Below are positions 1 to 13,114 of a DNA stretch of 64,000 nucleotides, piece by piece. Below the pieces are notes generated by a model that did not search any database, had not been told where the DNA came from, and saw nothing but the letters and a program-made list of their open reading frames with translations. The position numbers and the translations under genes are program-made. Source of the stretch: Eucalyptus grandis (lineage: Eukaryota > Streptophyta > Magnoliopsida > Myrtales > Myrtaceae); the NCBI RefSeq assembly GCF_016545825.1, contig NC_052622.1, positions 44,539,263 to 44,603,262 of the forward strand. Reading direction: 5' to 3'. Within the stretch, counting starts at the first letter, position 1. Each line of letters starts with the position of its first letter.

Positions 1-152
1 TGGACCTCGATTCTTATTATACTTATGGTCTAGAGCACATCAAAGCCAACTTGTCCCTCAATTGTCACTCCCTTAGAACAGACAGCGAAACAAAAGACTT
101 GGAACATTGCCAAATTCATCTGATTCCCATGACATCGATCGATCTCTTCTGA
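1..152 (-). other. Downstream flank of the ammonium transporter gene
   Basis: This stretch follows the stop codon of the minus-strand ammonium transporter. It probably holds its 3' untranslated region. I see no other gene in it. Confidence 0.5.
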
Positions 153-1884
153 TTAAACCATTTGCAGTTCGCCTCCGGCTTTAGGCACCACCGACGGGAA
201 CTCATCGATGCCATGGACCGAATTGTACTTGGAGGACTCGAACTTCTCTCCGTCGCCCCACAGGGCGTAGGCCTCCTCACCATGGATCGCGTCATCCCCG
301 GCTTGCAACTCGTCCTCGGCCAGCCTCAGCGGCACGATCGCCCTCACTACCAAGCATATCAAGCTCGTCATGATCACATTGATGACGACCACGTAAACAA
401 TGCCCAGGATTTGGATGCCCATCTGCTTGAACCCGGCCCCAGGGCGGCCCATCTGAAGCCCGTAGGCGAGGCCGCAGTAGTGCTGCCAGTCGGTGGCGTT
501 GTAGAAGAGGCGGTTGAGCTTGGGCTCGGCGAAGAAGCCTGTGAGGATGCCGCCGAGGCTGCCAGCGACGGCATGGGTGTGGAACACGGCCATCGTGTCG
601 TCGACCTGCTTGAGGAGCGATAGCTTCTTGTGGAGCACCATCATAGTGTACCACGGGATGCTCCCGGACATGATCCCCATTAGGATCGCCGCCCAACCCT
701 GCACAACTCCTATGTGCGTGCATAGGAAAAATATATGTTCTAAGTAATGTATGCAAATTTCAAAATAAACGCAATCATAACTTTAGTTATTACAGTTTAC
801 TACAGGGACCGTCCGACCGATTCGCTATAAAAAGTCCGTGCCCTCTTCTAGGTTCGTGTTTCTAATCATAGTCGACGTAGTTATGCTTGTACCTGCGGCA
901 GGAGTGATGCAAACTAGGCCGGTGATCATGCCCTGGGTGGCGCCGATAACGGAGGGTTTCCCGAAGAAGAGGATGTCGAGCAGGAGCCACGTCAGCAGGC
1001 TCGTGGCCGTGCACACGTGGGTGTTGAGGACAGCCAGGGACGCGTCGATGCTGACGCTGTACGGGTCCCCGCCGTTGAACCCGGTCCATCCCATCCACAG
1101 CAGCCCGGCGCCAGCGAGCATGAGGAGGATGTTGTTGGGAGGGAACCTCTCCCTATCCTTGGTCGCCCTCGGCCCAACCTGTGTTGTGAATTTGGCAAGA
1201 TTGAGATACGTGCGTACTTAGTCCTATTTCACTTCCGGCAACCAAAGTGATTGATAGAATGTTAGGATGACAGACATGAGCATTGACACATACCCAGAAA
1301 GCTGCAGTGAAGCCGGCCACACCAGAAGAGAGATGGATCACATAGCCACCCGAGTAATCGATGATTCCCTTCTTAGACAGCCAACCGTTCGGGGACCATA
1401 TGCTGTACGCCGTGATCGTGTACGAAAACGTCAACCAAAGAGGCACGAACAGCATCCAGGCGTGGAAGTTCATCCGCCCCAGCAGCGCCCCGGCGATCAG
1501 GATCAGCGTGATCGCGGCGAACACGAACTGGAAGTACACCATGGTCGCGTTGGGGAACTTGTAGCCGCCGAAGGTTTGGTCGAGGAGGAACTTCTGGTCG
1601 AGCGCGACGTTGGGCATGCCCAGGAATTGGATGCCCTTGTCCCCGAAGGACATGCGGTAGCCCCACCCGACCCAGCAAACGAGCACGCTCGCGAATGCGT
1701 ACAGCGCCATGAAGGCCGAGTTCACGGCCCACTTCTTCTTCACGATGCTCCCGTACAGGATCACGAGGCCCGGCACGCTCTGCATGCCGACCAGCGTCGC
1801 CGCCGTCAGCTGCCACGCGTTGTCGGCCTTGTTCATCCATGCCGGGTTCGCTTCGTTGGGGAGGAGGTTCTCTGGGAGGCTCAT
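153..1884 (-). CDS. AMT2-clade (AMT2/AMT3-like) ammonium transporter, 3 exons
   Basis: Plasma-membrane channel-like transporter for ammonium of the Amt/Mep/Rh family, used for uptake or retrieval of NH4+. Exons are 1884-1294, 1178-893 and 709-153, joined at GT/AG sites, giving 477 aa, the usual length for the family. The protein is hydrophobic throughout. It has the family signature [16 protein letters not shown], which contains pore His184, and the second pore His at 338 in [10 protein letters not shown]. The cytosolic C-terminus keeps the conserved [15 protein letters not shown] segment that couples subunits in the trimer. The N-terminal [22 protein letters not shown] stretch is of the plant AMT2 clade rather than AMT1. 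The start is the first ATG below a TATA box. No defect is visible. Assignment to AMT2 or AMT3 within the clade is uncertain. Confidence 0.95.
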
Positions 1885-1962
1885 ACTTTCTCCTGTCTCT
1901 TGGTCGAAAGAAGCGCTTGTGGTCGGTCGGAAAGTGATGATTCCATCGGAGAGGATCTACTC

Positions 1963-1970
1963 TTTATATA
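1963..1970 (-). promoter_or_regulatory. Probable TATA box of the ammonium transporter gene
   Basis: The minus strand reads TATATAAA here, 79 bases upstream of the ATG. This predicts a transcription start near 1935 and a leader of about 50 bases. The call is based on position and consensus only. Confidence 0.6.
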
Positions 1971-3897
1971 AGAGTTGGGACTGAGGCGATTCCAGGCTAA
2001 GCTGTTGCGAGCCTGGACAATCCAAGAATTTACTAATTATCTGAAATCTTGTCAAAGCCCTTTGGATTATGTGCGAACAGCGAATCGAATTGCGTCGCAA
2101 CGAGTGCAAAATTGTCAAAATTGGTGCTGCTAAAGAGCTGTTGCTGTCGCTATTGTCTTTGCTTAGTGATGGGGCGGAGAACACCATAGCAAGCATGCTG
2201 CAGCACTGAAATTTCCGTCGACAACGAATGCGTTTGGGGAGCTTTGGTGCCTTTGAGGACCAAGGCATGATAATTCCTAGGGACTTGAGGAATCCCGTTT
2301 GTTTAGATTTCCTGAAGAGGTTGGACAGGTCGACCTCGGTATCGTGATAGATCCACGGCTGCGTTTCCGGGTTGTCGAACATTGTTGTTGTTTTGGCTCC
2401 TGTTTTCGGAATCCTGAGCGACGGGACAAATTGGCATGGCGTTTCTCGAACCGGGCATGTGGTTGTGAAGTAAGATTCAAGAGCATTGCATTGGTTTTTT
2501 ACTGAAAGGGAGATGAACATAAAGAAGACAAGATAAATGGCGGACGAGGATTTGGTAATTGGTTTTTGGCGTGTTCATCTGATTCCAGGGCAATGTAATG
2601 TGATGTCTAGGCTTGGAACAATTAGAATCTAAAGAGAAATGAATCTCGACGAGAAGCGAACTTGATCGTGGAATTTTTTTGGAGAGATACCTCATTCCAA
2701 GAAAATGGGGAGAACGAAAAAATGGAAATGGATGGAAAGAACTTACCTAGCCAAAATTTAGGTAAATCGAGAGGAAAAGCTCGTTAATAAATCTCTATTC
2801 TTAGGATGATCATTCACATACCTCTAATCAAAACTCCACATTAAAAGGGCCAGATTGTTCTTCCTTGCAAACTCATTGGAGTTAAATGTTTTGGCCTACA
2901 GTTAATTTTAGGCGATCTCGGTGGTAGTAAAAATTTAAAATTTCGAGGATGGTTAATATTGAAAAGAAAATGACATTTACATAAATAAAAATATATGTGA
3001 AAGTGTAAAATGATCTTCCAAACGAAATTTTAAGCATGATCATATTTTGAAAAATAATGGTAGGATTAAGTACGGTGGTATTTTGAAAAGTAATGGTAGG
3101 CAAATAGTTATCGCATGAAAAGTAAAGTATGTTTCTTACGATATTTTCAAATCTAAAAATAGAGAAATCGTATTATCATTGCAATTGCTACCTCAAATGC
3201 GCAATTTCTTTAGACCCCAAAAGAAGAGCAAGATAATGATCCGAATTTTGTCGGTCTATCGCAGACTTTGGAGGGTAATTCGTGGCCAATACACCCCAAA
3301 ACTGATGAGAGATCCTATGCAAGTTCGATAATTTTGCTGTCACTTACAAAACTAGCATTCAACCATATCACTCGGGCATCTCGAGAGGGACGTTCAAGCA
3401 GCACACCCGGATTCGTCCAAGAACAGACACCGAGCAATTCTTCGATTCGACCATCCAATCATTCATTCGACCAAGCATCTATATTTCACGGTCCAAGTGT
3501 CCAGATTGAGGACGAACCGCAACTATCAAACCACCACCTGAGATTTACCCTAGACATAGATGAAGTCCATTCAATCATGGCAAATTCCGAAATACCCAAA
3601 TCACCAGCATCAATCCAAGTCTACTAAAGTTTTATAAGATGCAAATGAGAGGGCCATGATCTCAGGAAATTCTCAGAACGTTTAAGATGACCTCGTAAAA
3701 ATCCAGCAGCTATGTCATTAAATTTCATTTACCGAGTACATAATACCGACCGAGTGAGGCTGGTCCAAGCCGCTCTTGGTTCATTCCAACGGTTGCACAC
3801 CCCATGCGAGTCCACCTGACTCAAAACGTTGGGCGCAGGTACTCCACAGATCATCAAATCTCTCGGCCAATCGTGATGATGTGAAGTGGAAGACCCT
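1971..3897. other. Intergenic region between the transporter and the cyclophilin gene
   Basis: I recognise no gene. A 187-codon minus-strand open frame with an ATG at 2520 runs to 1957 and so overlaps the transporter TATA box. A 119-codon plus-strand frame lies at 3268-3627. Neither resembles a family I know, and the first lies in what should be the transporter promoter, so both are more likely chance frames. 2880-3180 is AT-rich. 3720-3897 probably contains the cyclophilin 3' untranslated region. Confidence 0.4.
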
Positions 3898-6800
3898 TTA
3901 GTTGATCCCAGAATCAGGACTGGCGTCGCCATAGGAGACCAACCCCCTCCCAGAAGGGGAGCTGGATCGAGACCTTGCAGGAGATACAGGGGCAGCTTTG
4001 CCCTCATGCTTGTCTGGTACTTCATCAGGGGATCTAGATCTTGAGGAATCATGGCTTCTCGAGGAGGACCTTCTTCTGCGTGGAGAATGCTCATCGACTC
4101 TGGTCCCAAGACGTGATTTCAACCTCTCGCTCAGTGGCAATTGCTTATTCGCTGGACTAGAACCACGTCTAGGGCTCCGACTCCTGCTCCTGCTCCGGCT
4201 CTGGTCCCGACCCCGGTATCGGCCTTTATTACCACCCGGGCTGCGAGACACACTCCTGCTTCGACTTCTTCTTCGTTGGTATCTATGAGGAGCCAAATAA
4301 ACATCACATGTGCAGTAAGTACAAATGTTTCATCTATTTCCAGTTAAAAAAAAAAGAACACCCCTTGCTCATTCTTTACTTTAGAACTAGTCAATGTCCA
4401 AATTGCACTTACTCGTAGCCATAAATTGTTAAAAACACTGTAAAGAAAGATACATTATTCTTATTTCTGAAAAATGAGATTAAGAAAACTCATGTAAAAC
4501 GGTAAAAGGTAACGCATTTGAGAGTGGATAAGTGTCTTGAGATGGTAAGGGACCGATAGTAATGAAAATAGTGGAGAAGTAAGTGAATTTTGCCATACAA
4601 ACGTATCTATTTACTTAATTTATGTAATTTTCCATGTGGAATCAAACTTTATTATACTTACCATAAGGTACTTTAGGAAGCAAAGAAGAAAGCAGTTTAT
4701 TACAAAATCAAAGACCCATTTATTATATCCAGTACATAAGTGTTTGTGTACTGCATGCGATGCATTTAAAATATATCTAAATATGGTACTCAAAACATTA
4801 GTGTTTTGCAATGTTACTGAAAACATTGAAGCGATTAGAAAAATATACAACTCTGCTATATGATAACTCCAAATATCACCATCTTTAGTGAATAAGAGAA
4901 ATAAGCAATTAATGAGAATGAATTGTGTATTGTTTTGTTATTCTAATTACTCTTAAGGGGAAAAACAAAGTCAGAAATTTAATAAATACATGCAGGGTAA
5001 GTTTCCAAGAGATTTTCTGTCGCCATTGACGAAGAATAACATAAATGCATACATAAGCATGAATTAGAAGTTTTGGATTGACCAAAAGAAAGGTTAAACC
5101 AGAAACTGACACTATTAAAATAGGCTCACACTATTTCCACCCCAAATAGCTTTAGACACACCCTGAAATTGAGATGGTCCAAAATAACCCTTACTGGGAT
5201 CTCACTAATAGAAAGATTGATGAACATACCTTGTGGATCAACCAATCTCATGATTTTCATCTACCTTTCTTAAGTGTTCTCCCTTCTCTCTTCTACTCTG
5301 TTCTAATCGGAGAAGTTTACACGTTCGCTGGTTTTTTACAAGAATTTTTTAAGATTTGAGCACCTTAATATATTAAAAAGCTCAGGATTCCAATTTTAAA
5401 GAATATTCATAACATTCACACTATGATGTCTATGGAAACATTAATTTACAACCCTTCCTTTAAAATTCAGTCTCCAACAATTATATGTAATTATATGTCA
5501 CGATCCATGTTAAAGTTGCAAACTCTAGATGACTAACCTTATGTCATAACTTTTTGCAATCTCCAGTTTATGTTTGATGGAAGTTTTAGGTAGGTTTTCT
5601 ATGTAATTTATAGTTTCGGCCAAGATTCTTCCCAGAAAAGAAAGTTTTGTCTCAGATAGGGTATTAAAAGCTATTTGAGTGGAACAAGAAAGATAAATTT
5701 TGGAATCCATGTACCAATGTTTTCCTAGCAATCAGTTTGACTATTTGTGCACACCCTTGAAATTCCTTAAGTTCGCATCTGTTTAAGGTATATATTTTAT
5801 GCCTTTGACTGAACAACTTGAAGGTTCAATATCATCACGAAACATTCAAAAATAACATTAGCAAGTAGAAAAGCCAACATGAAGTTGGGCATAGAAAGGT
5901 AAGGAAAATAACAAAGGGAGGGAGAATAAAATCACATTGTTTTGATTAATATGGGCAGTCTTATATAGTGGCATTTTTCAATAAAAAATCTCTTTCAACC
6001 TTTCCCTCTATAATTTTAACCACTTAGTTCTCTCGGGTTATTTTTGTCAACTTAACAAATTAGGGTGTGTTGCAACCATTTAGAGTGAGGAAATCAAGTG
6101 AGCCTAAAAAAAAACTTGTACTTAAGATTCTTAATATCTAATTAAAGAAAAAAAATTGTACCAGCCTTCTACTAGTAGCACGAGCAAAAGTGTGTTTCAA
6201 AGAAGAGAGAGAACCTTGGAGGGCTCCTGCCTCTTGGGGGGCTTCTGTATCTTCTGTGTGGTGAGCGCTCAGAATAGCTTCTGTAATTTGAATACCTACG
6301 CAAGTCCATTAAGCACTAAGCAGTAGCGAACATAAAATTGGCCATGCCATTTTTGGAAAAGTCCAGCTCACCTATCATTCCTCCTGTCATGAAAGTTTCT
6401 TCTACCATAATGGTAGGGCCTATATGTTACATCTTCTGGAGATGGGGTACGATATCGACGGGCATAGGAGAAACGTTCTGTGAAGCCACGGCCCTTTCTA
6501 ATGCGCTTCGAATTACCATCTGGCGCAGGGCTTCTTGATGGATTGCAGGCACGAATAGAGGAAGAAGGTTCAGAGGCTTTATGTGCAGGACTGCTTGATG
6601 GACTTCCCTGAGGGACACTGTTAGCCAACCTTTTGGGGCTGTCCCTCATGCTTCCGCTGAATTTCAGGAATATGCACAACAGTTTACTATAGTCAGAAGG
6701 TGTTGGGAAGCATTCTGAATGATAAAAATTATGCCCAAACCTTCTACCAAGTTAAAAAAACACATAAGAAAGGCAAGAGCTGAAACCTGGACTTCTTTGA

Positions 6801-9800
6801 ACCATCTGAACGGGGACGTTGATCATCATATTTACCAAATTTTGCATCAGTACCATGTCCATTATGCTGAACATCATTCTTTGGTGAAAATTCACCTTCT
6901 TCATGTGATGAGTTGTCCTCAACTTTCTTGATTTCACGATCCCTTGGTGATTCTACAGCAAATTTTTCCAAGTCAAAAGCAGCAGAGATCCAATTGGACA
7001 AACTCCTCATTAAATCAAAAACAATTTATAGAAAAGTGAAGAGACAACTCCAAGAATTGGCATACCTAAATTCTCAGGAGAATTTGCTTCGGCATCTTTT
7101 AACTTGCTAACACTTCGAGCAGACTCACGTCGAGAAGATTTCTTCTTGTCATCTCTACTCCTACTACGGCTAGAACTTTCACTTTCTGAATCACTTGAAC
7201 TATCTGCACTCCTGGAAAGAAAGGTAAAAAAATGGCCACTCTCAATACATAGCAAACAAAAAGCAGTCGGGCTGAGTGCCAAACTTATATGTAGCAAACA
7301 AAAAATCCAAATAAATTCAACCGTTCGGACTTGTGCCTTGATTTTTTGTCATATCTGGCACTCTTTTGCTCCCCACGACTATCCTTCCCTCTTTGCCGAC
7401 GAAGTTTTTCTCTTTTTGTTGACTTCCTTTTCCTGTGCCTTCCATCACTTGAGCTTGAATCAGATACCAATGACTCAGAGTGTGATTTGGATTCTGACTC
7501 AGTGTCTGAGGAATAAGATTCAGAATCGCTATCAGAGCTCTCAGAGCTGTAGGAATCAGATGAAGAGTATCTCCTTCGTTTCCTCGTTCTCTCCTTGCGG
7601 GATTTTCTCTGTCGTCTTTTTCCTCGGGATTCAGAAGACGAATCTCTTGCAGATCGTTTCTTTTTTGCTGATCAAAAAAATTCTATTACACATTGGAAAT
7701 AGGAGACTCATAACAGTCATCCCACAAAAAGGTAGTAAATTGAGGGAATCACAAAAGAATAAGTACCTTTTAGTGTTGCAGATTTACTTTTTTCCTCCAC
7801 AACAGCATCTTGTGTTCCTGTTTCAGAAGTCTCACCGCAATCTACAATTTTCACCGGTTGGAGGGGTTTTCCATTGGCACTTCCTACCTGTTCAATTTTC
7901 TTCACAACTTCCATTCCCCTCATAACCTTCCCAAATACAACATGCTTCCTGCCAGGAAAAACATATTGCATAAATCGTAAACATCATATTCATAATTCAC
8001 TAACGAAGAACAGTAACATGGCCATGAATACTATAAACTAATTGGAAAGCATGTTGTAATTTTTTTTTCCAAAAAAATTAAAATGTACCCATCAAGGTGA
8101 GGTTGGCGCTTGAATATTATGAAGAACTGGGACCCATTGGTATTTGGCCCACCATTTGCCATAGAGAGAAGACCAGGTCCATCATGTGCTAGTTTGAAAT
8201 TCTCATCTGATGTATGGAAAAAAATTAAATCACTAAATTGTTAATAAACAAAAAGCAGTCAAGTTGATAGAGAAATATTACCAGCAAACTTCCCTCCGTA
8301 TATACTTTCTCCACCAGTGCCTGCAATCCAAAAAGGGTCATCCCTTCTTCTAGTCCAATCGTGACTATGTAGTCAAAAATAGTTTATCCAATCATGAACA
8401 TTAGTAATTTTTACGAGAAGGGAAGAGTACCATTTCCATTTGAAAAATCACCACCCTGTGAAGACAGTGAAGAGGATTAATGAGCTTCCAGTTATACACA
8501 TCACATAAACAGAGTGCACAAGACCTTCAAATCAGAGGATCCTAGGTAACAACTTATTTAGTGACTCTAAAATCACTCATCCAATATAAGATTCAGATGG
8601 CTATGACAATACTAATAGAATCTTAAAATTGGCTAGCACTCTTCGCAAGCTTCCCAGGTTCAACTTTTCTCCAGCTCTCGTTTGCAAGAAGTTAGTGACT
8701 TCCAAGACTATCATGATTGAGGCTTTTACAGAAGGGAAAAAATTAGAATTTATTAATGATTTCTATGTTGCTACTAAAATCATCGTCCAAAAACTGCCCT
8801 CTTCAGATTTCAGACTTCTAATTATAGGTTCTTTTTCAAAAAAAAAAAAAATTATTATTCTATTTACGTTTATTAGAAGCTATGTAAAAGATAAAGCAAG
8901 GCCAGCAGCCTCCCCCACCAATCAAGGTAGGGAATATATTCTAAGTGATGCTATTATTGACAGAAAAATGACTGTTAATGTGCATTCACCAATTTATTTC
9001 TTTTTTTCTTCTTCTCTTGGTCTCAGTCTAATAAGTATAATGGACAATCTTCTTTCATCCTTGAACTTCACAGTTTTCAAGATCGATTTCAAAGGTTTTG
9101 CAATCCAATGGACAAGCCACCATCAACCCCTTAGCTGAACAGACTCGCATCCTTTCATCTACAATCAGGACCCCATTATACCTACTGGCACTGTCAAGCC
9201 ACATAACGAGGCTCACACATCTGTACGAGATGCTTGCATACAATGAAGTCCTTATGCTAATTTGACAAGCTTTCTTCGACTCTCAGAGATAAAGGCTCAA
9301 TAGGCAATGGACACTACGATTATATGCAGTCTGAAGGTGAAGTAATTAGTAGCAATGTGCTAATTAGACTATTCTTAAAGTAAATACATCACAAGAATGA
9401 ACATGATTGATAAAGAGAAAAATAGCGTACTTGGGCCATGAACCCTTTAATAATTCGATGAAAGTACGATCCTTTGTAGTGCAGAGGCTTGCCAGTAGTT
9501 TTCCCCACTCCTTTCTCTCCTAAATTGAATAGAAAATACCATCAACAATCTATAAAATGCCAATGCAACCCATACTGCTTACTCAACACCAACAGAATGA
9601 AAAGAGTGTTCATTTAGTTACACTCATATTAGAGTGGAAGTGAGCAAGAAAAGAAAGAGCAAAGCATCATAGAGCTTGTCAATTGATGTCAAGACTTCCA
9701 AGAACCTTGGTAAAAAAATTAAGAAAAATCAGAGCTTCTAGTTTTCATGCTCTTTTGCATCTAAACATTATATGTCATGTCTTTTAGATATATTTTCCTG

Positions 9801-10514
9801 GACCAACAAACCAAGACTCACAATAAGTGCCAAACCTTTGTTAAAAGCAATGGGGAGAATTTAGAAACCTAGAGATCTATTATTCACCTAAATGAAAACT
9901 TTAATAACAGAGATTATGCAACATGGTATCCACATCAAATCCATCTCAATCATGGACAGAGCCATCATAAAATTCATTCAAAATCAATTACCAGTGATGA
10001 GAAATCTAGTTCACTTTCGAACTCTGACTAAAGAAGTAATTCGTCCAATGGACAGAATTGGGTGACCTAAGCAGACTTTCCCTTATAACATAAGCCTATC
10101 GCATGGAAGAAGAATGCACACCATTAATGCTAATGCAAGGAGACTCTAACCAATTTCCGTAGGGAAAAAATGACGAGCAGCATCGCATATACAAATTACG
10201 CCATACCAGCATTAATACTTTTGAATCATGACAAACTTTAAGATCAAACGAACCTGTGCAGAGTGATCGGAAATTTTCTGCTGTCCTGGGAACAGTGTCA
10301 GCAAAGAGCTGCAAGACTCAGAAAAAAGCACGATTGTAAGTGTGCTTCCAACAGAAAAGCAACAGTCAAGACTTCTTACAGAAAAATGACATAGACAAAA
10401 AGATATTTTGGATGAACGACTCCTATTCTAGGTTACCTCGATAACAATCCTCTCCACAGGATCCCCATCAATAGACACATCTAAGAAGACGAGAGGGTTC
10501 TTTCTCTTAGTCAT
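3898..10514 (-). CDS. CYP63: CYP63-type SR-rich nuclear cyclophilin (peptidyl-prolyl isomerase), 13 coding exons
   Basis: Multidomain cyclophilin that in plants sits in nuclear speckles and binds SR splicing factors. Coding exons are 10514-10437, 10308-10254, 9519-9431, 8455-8431, 8320-8282, 8206-8089, 7948-7767, 7667-7322, 7211-7066, 6952-6787, 6656-6372, 6295-6215 and 4282-3898. They sum to 1995 bases, or 664 aa. The isomerase domain covers about residues 7-175 and includes [15 protein letters not shown] with catalytic Arg66. The position of the cyclosporin-contact Trp is His132 ([13 protein letters not shown]). Residues from about 195 to the end are Arg/Ser dipeptide-rich, with nuclear-localisation-like KKKR clusters and [11 protein letters not shown] repeats. 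The last intron (4283-6214, 1.9 kb) splits the RS tail. The symbol is by similarity to Arabidopsis CYP63. CYP95 is the alternative, but the length and neighbours favour CYP63. Confidence 0.92.
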
Positions 10515-11240
10515 CTCCCGCGACTTCAAGAATGCTGAAGGAGAATACAAAGGAGGAAAAGATAGTGAGGTCAATGGTCATTGATAATGGACACTTGCAG
10601 TTCCAAGGTATAAGTAAGAGAATGGCATAAAGCATAAACACAGGCATGCGAAGTCTTTACGGATGAAACTGCTTTCACAGAAAAAATTGTCACACCAATC
10701 TCTAACGGGAAAGATCACAACGTGTCATCCAAGAGCTCAAAACACAAAATGGACATCAAGTCTATAAACAACCCATATAAAAACTCGTCTTTGTCTCTAC
10801 AGAAACCCACAAGATTCACCGCAAAGGTTTCGACTTTGAATTGTCACGCAGTGGAAGCACAAGGTCGTCCAAAAAAAAAAAAATCGTATCTTTCGCCAAC
10901 CTGCAAGTGCATACATCACAACCCACGAAACCCAAAACCCTAATCACTCCACTCCTTCGATTCCAAGTCATGGCAACGTGCACATTCGTGAGACTACCGG
11001 AACTTCACGAATCAAAAGTACATAACCACAAGAGAAGAAACAGAAGAGAAGTAAATTATTGAAATCGTGACATCTAAATTAATCTGAGAGGGGGATGAAG
11101 AACGAGGATCGAGAATGGGAAGTTGAAGAGCGGAAACTACCTTCAAGTTTAGAACTTGGAGCTTAGAGAGAGAGAGAGAGAGAGAGCGGCTGCAGAATCT
11201 CACTTCCAGTTCCGCAGAAGAGCTTCGCTTTGCCTTTGAG
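10515..11240 (-). promoter_or_regulatory. Spliced 5' leader of the cyclophilin gene
   Basis: On the minus strand a donor follows 11141 (CTTGAAG|GTAGTT) and an acceptor precedes 10534 (CCTTCAG|CATTC). This gives a 606-base intron (11140-10535) within the 5' leader, 20 bases before the ATG. A leader intron is common in SR-related plant genes and fits the short gap between acceptor and start codon. The upstream limit is estimated, because no clear TATA box is seen. Confidence 0.6.
11165..11186 (+). repeat. (GA)n microsatellite in the cyclophilin leader
   Basis: About 11 perfect GA units lie in the first leader exon. They read as CT repeats on the transcript strand, a frequent feature of plant 5' leaders. 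Confidence 0.9.
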
Positions 11241-11284
11241 AGGGAGGGAGGGGCAGTCTTCTAGGGTGGCATCCGGCACGCTCT

Positions 11285-11290
11285 CACGTG
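11285..11290. promoter_or_regulatory. G-box CACGTG upstream of the cyclophilin gene
   Basis: A palindromic CACGTG lies about 100 bases upstream of the leader. In plants this core is bound by bZIP and bHLH factors. Function is inferred from motif and place alone. Confidence 0.35.
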
Positions 11291-12226
11291 TGTCTGAGAT
11301 TTTATTTTTCTTTTCTTGTTCTTTTTTTTTTCTTTGGTCGAATTCTATTTTTCTTGTTTAAAGATGGTAGAAGTGAATGTTCTGTCTGGACCCTAGCATG
11401 ATGTTTGCTGTTTTAACTGTTGACCTTCTGTAATCTTGTGATGTTAATATTTGACATTTGTTTAATTCGACATGGTTGAAGTCTTTAAAGATATTGAAAC
11501 GTTTGAAACGTTTTATTGAATAATCACGTATAATTTTTAAGGTTTACATAATATTTTATATCTTTAAATTTGAGAGAAAAAGTTGTAAGTAGAAGTCGAG
11601 AGTAGGTCAAAATATAAAAAAAATTGAACGAATTTTTTTACATTCAGTATTAGCATTATTCACATTGATCGTCCACTCCAAAATAAGACATGGTACAAAA
11701 TTCTCATGTCCTTGGCAAAGTATTGTAGATTATTGATAATTTGGTAATAAAAATCTTAGATCGGACCTAGCTTATACATTCCGTGCATCAAGGGCGACCC
11801 ATCTTCAGTCCACAAGCCCATCTCCTCATTTTTGTTATTCTCGTGGTTATCGAGACTACAGAGTAAACTTATTAACAATAAAATAAAAAAAAGTACCTTA
11901 ATCTCAATATTAGTTTATCAATGAAAATTGATCGGTAGTTAAGGTGATAGCGTAATGAAAGTCTAGGAGATTTATCTCGCAATTGAGGCCAAAAGTTTGA
12001 AAGAATACTACGCGTATCATTGAAACAACTTTTTTTCACATTAAAACAAAACCCATGTGCTATTTCTAGAGAAATTGATTGAGCCGTGTACTTCCATCTG
12101 AATTACACAATGTTGCTCAGTGGCCATTGTGTTGGCACTATCACGCCGGAAGGATGCATTAAAGAGGGGGATGCGCTCTCCCCTTCCCTCTTGTAAGTAA
12201 TTCACAAATTCTAGCTAAGATGCTTT
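11291..12226. other. AT-rich intergenic stretch
   Basis: No long frame, RNA gene or clear repeat is seen here. Part of it must hold the distal promoter of the cyclophilin gene. Confidence 0.5.
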
Positions 12227-13114
12227 GGGTGCGTTTGGGAGTTCCATTTACAAGGCACTTTGTACCCTCAAAGTCCTTTAGGCTAAATATTGAGTGTTTG
12301 AGAACAAATTTGAAATTCTCATTAGATCAAAGTTGGCATTCTCAAGGCTAAAAATCCAAGGTAGGGGTGTCTTGGGCTTTTAACTTTCTCGGCATACAAG
12401 GGGATACTGTTCATATTTTCATTTTCTTCCAAAACTATCCTCACTCACTCTCTATTTTTTCAGTTTTGCCCTCGTCATTGGACTGCTCATCTTCTTCTCC
12501 ATTGAGGTCGGCTGAGGTGTTGCGCGGGCTGTGAGCGTTGACAGCTACATAGAGGTCGGCATGGTCACAATGGCCCAAGCGACCATTGCTGGAGGGTGGC
12601 GCGACCGCCACGCCATTTGGGTCATGGCGAGGTCTAGATCACCGACCTTGCCGCGACCCAACTCTAGGGCGGCAGGGTCACGGGAGGGCCTTATCGCCCT
12701 CGGATCTAGGTCGCGGCAGGGTCGCCCGACCCTAGGCAGCCTTCACCGAGGGTTGCTCAACCCCGAGCAGCCTTCGCCGATGGTCTTCGAGGATCGCTTG
12801 ACCCCGGGCAACCTTCCCTAGTTGTCTCCGAGGCTGCCTGAGTTAGATGTCGATCGCCGACGACAAATTTCGATCACCAACTGCCATCTACCCTTGCTGG
12901 CCAATTTTTTTAATTTTTCTTTCAATAAATTTTTTTCACCAGAAAAGTTATTTGTAAATATAATCTCCCAAAACATTATTTTGCTAAAAAGTACTTCACA
13001 ATAGACTTTTATATTATAATTTAACAAACACAATTTACATTCTGAAAAGCCTCTTTAACCTAAAGTCATTTGCATTTTCTTAATGATTTTTCCCAAAAGT
13101 CCAACTAAATGCAC
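12227..13114. mobile_element. Non-autonomous DNA transposon with GC-rich core (element A)
   Basis: The left end reads GGGTGCGTTTGGG and the right end is an imperfect inverse (reverse complement GGTGCATTTAGTTGG). Inside the ends, CCTTTAGGCTAAA on the left matches reverse-complemented ACTTTAGGTTAAA on the right. The middle (12490-12850) is GC-rich with repeated GCGACC/GGTCGC words. A pyrimidine tract follows. No transposase is encoded. The 96-codon frame at 12531-12821 lies in the core and resembles nothing I know. Terminal similarity is imperfect, so the exact borders and superfamily (hAT or PIF/Harbinger) are uncertain. Confidence 0.55.

Noticed and set aside
1267..1971. Plus-strand 234-codon frame over ammonium transporter exon 1
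   Set aside because: It is an antisense shadow; the minus strand encodes a clear transporter exon with conserved residues.
1957..2520. Minus-strand 187-codon frame with a true ATG
   Set aside because: It overlaps the transporter TATA box, shows no domain and no codon pattern I would trust as coding. Kept only as a note in the intergenic entry.
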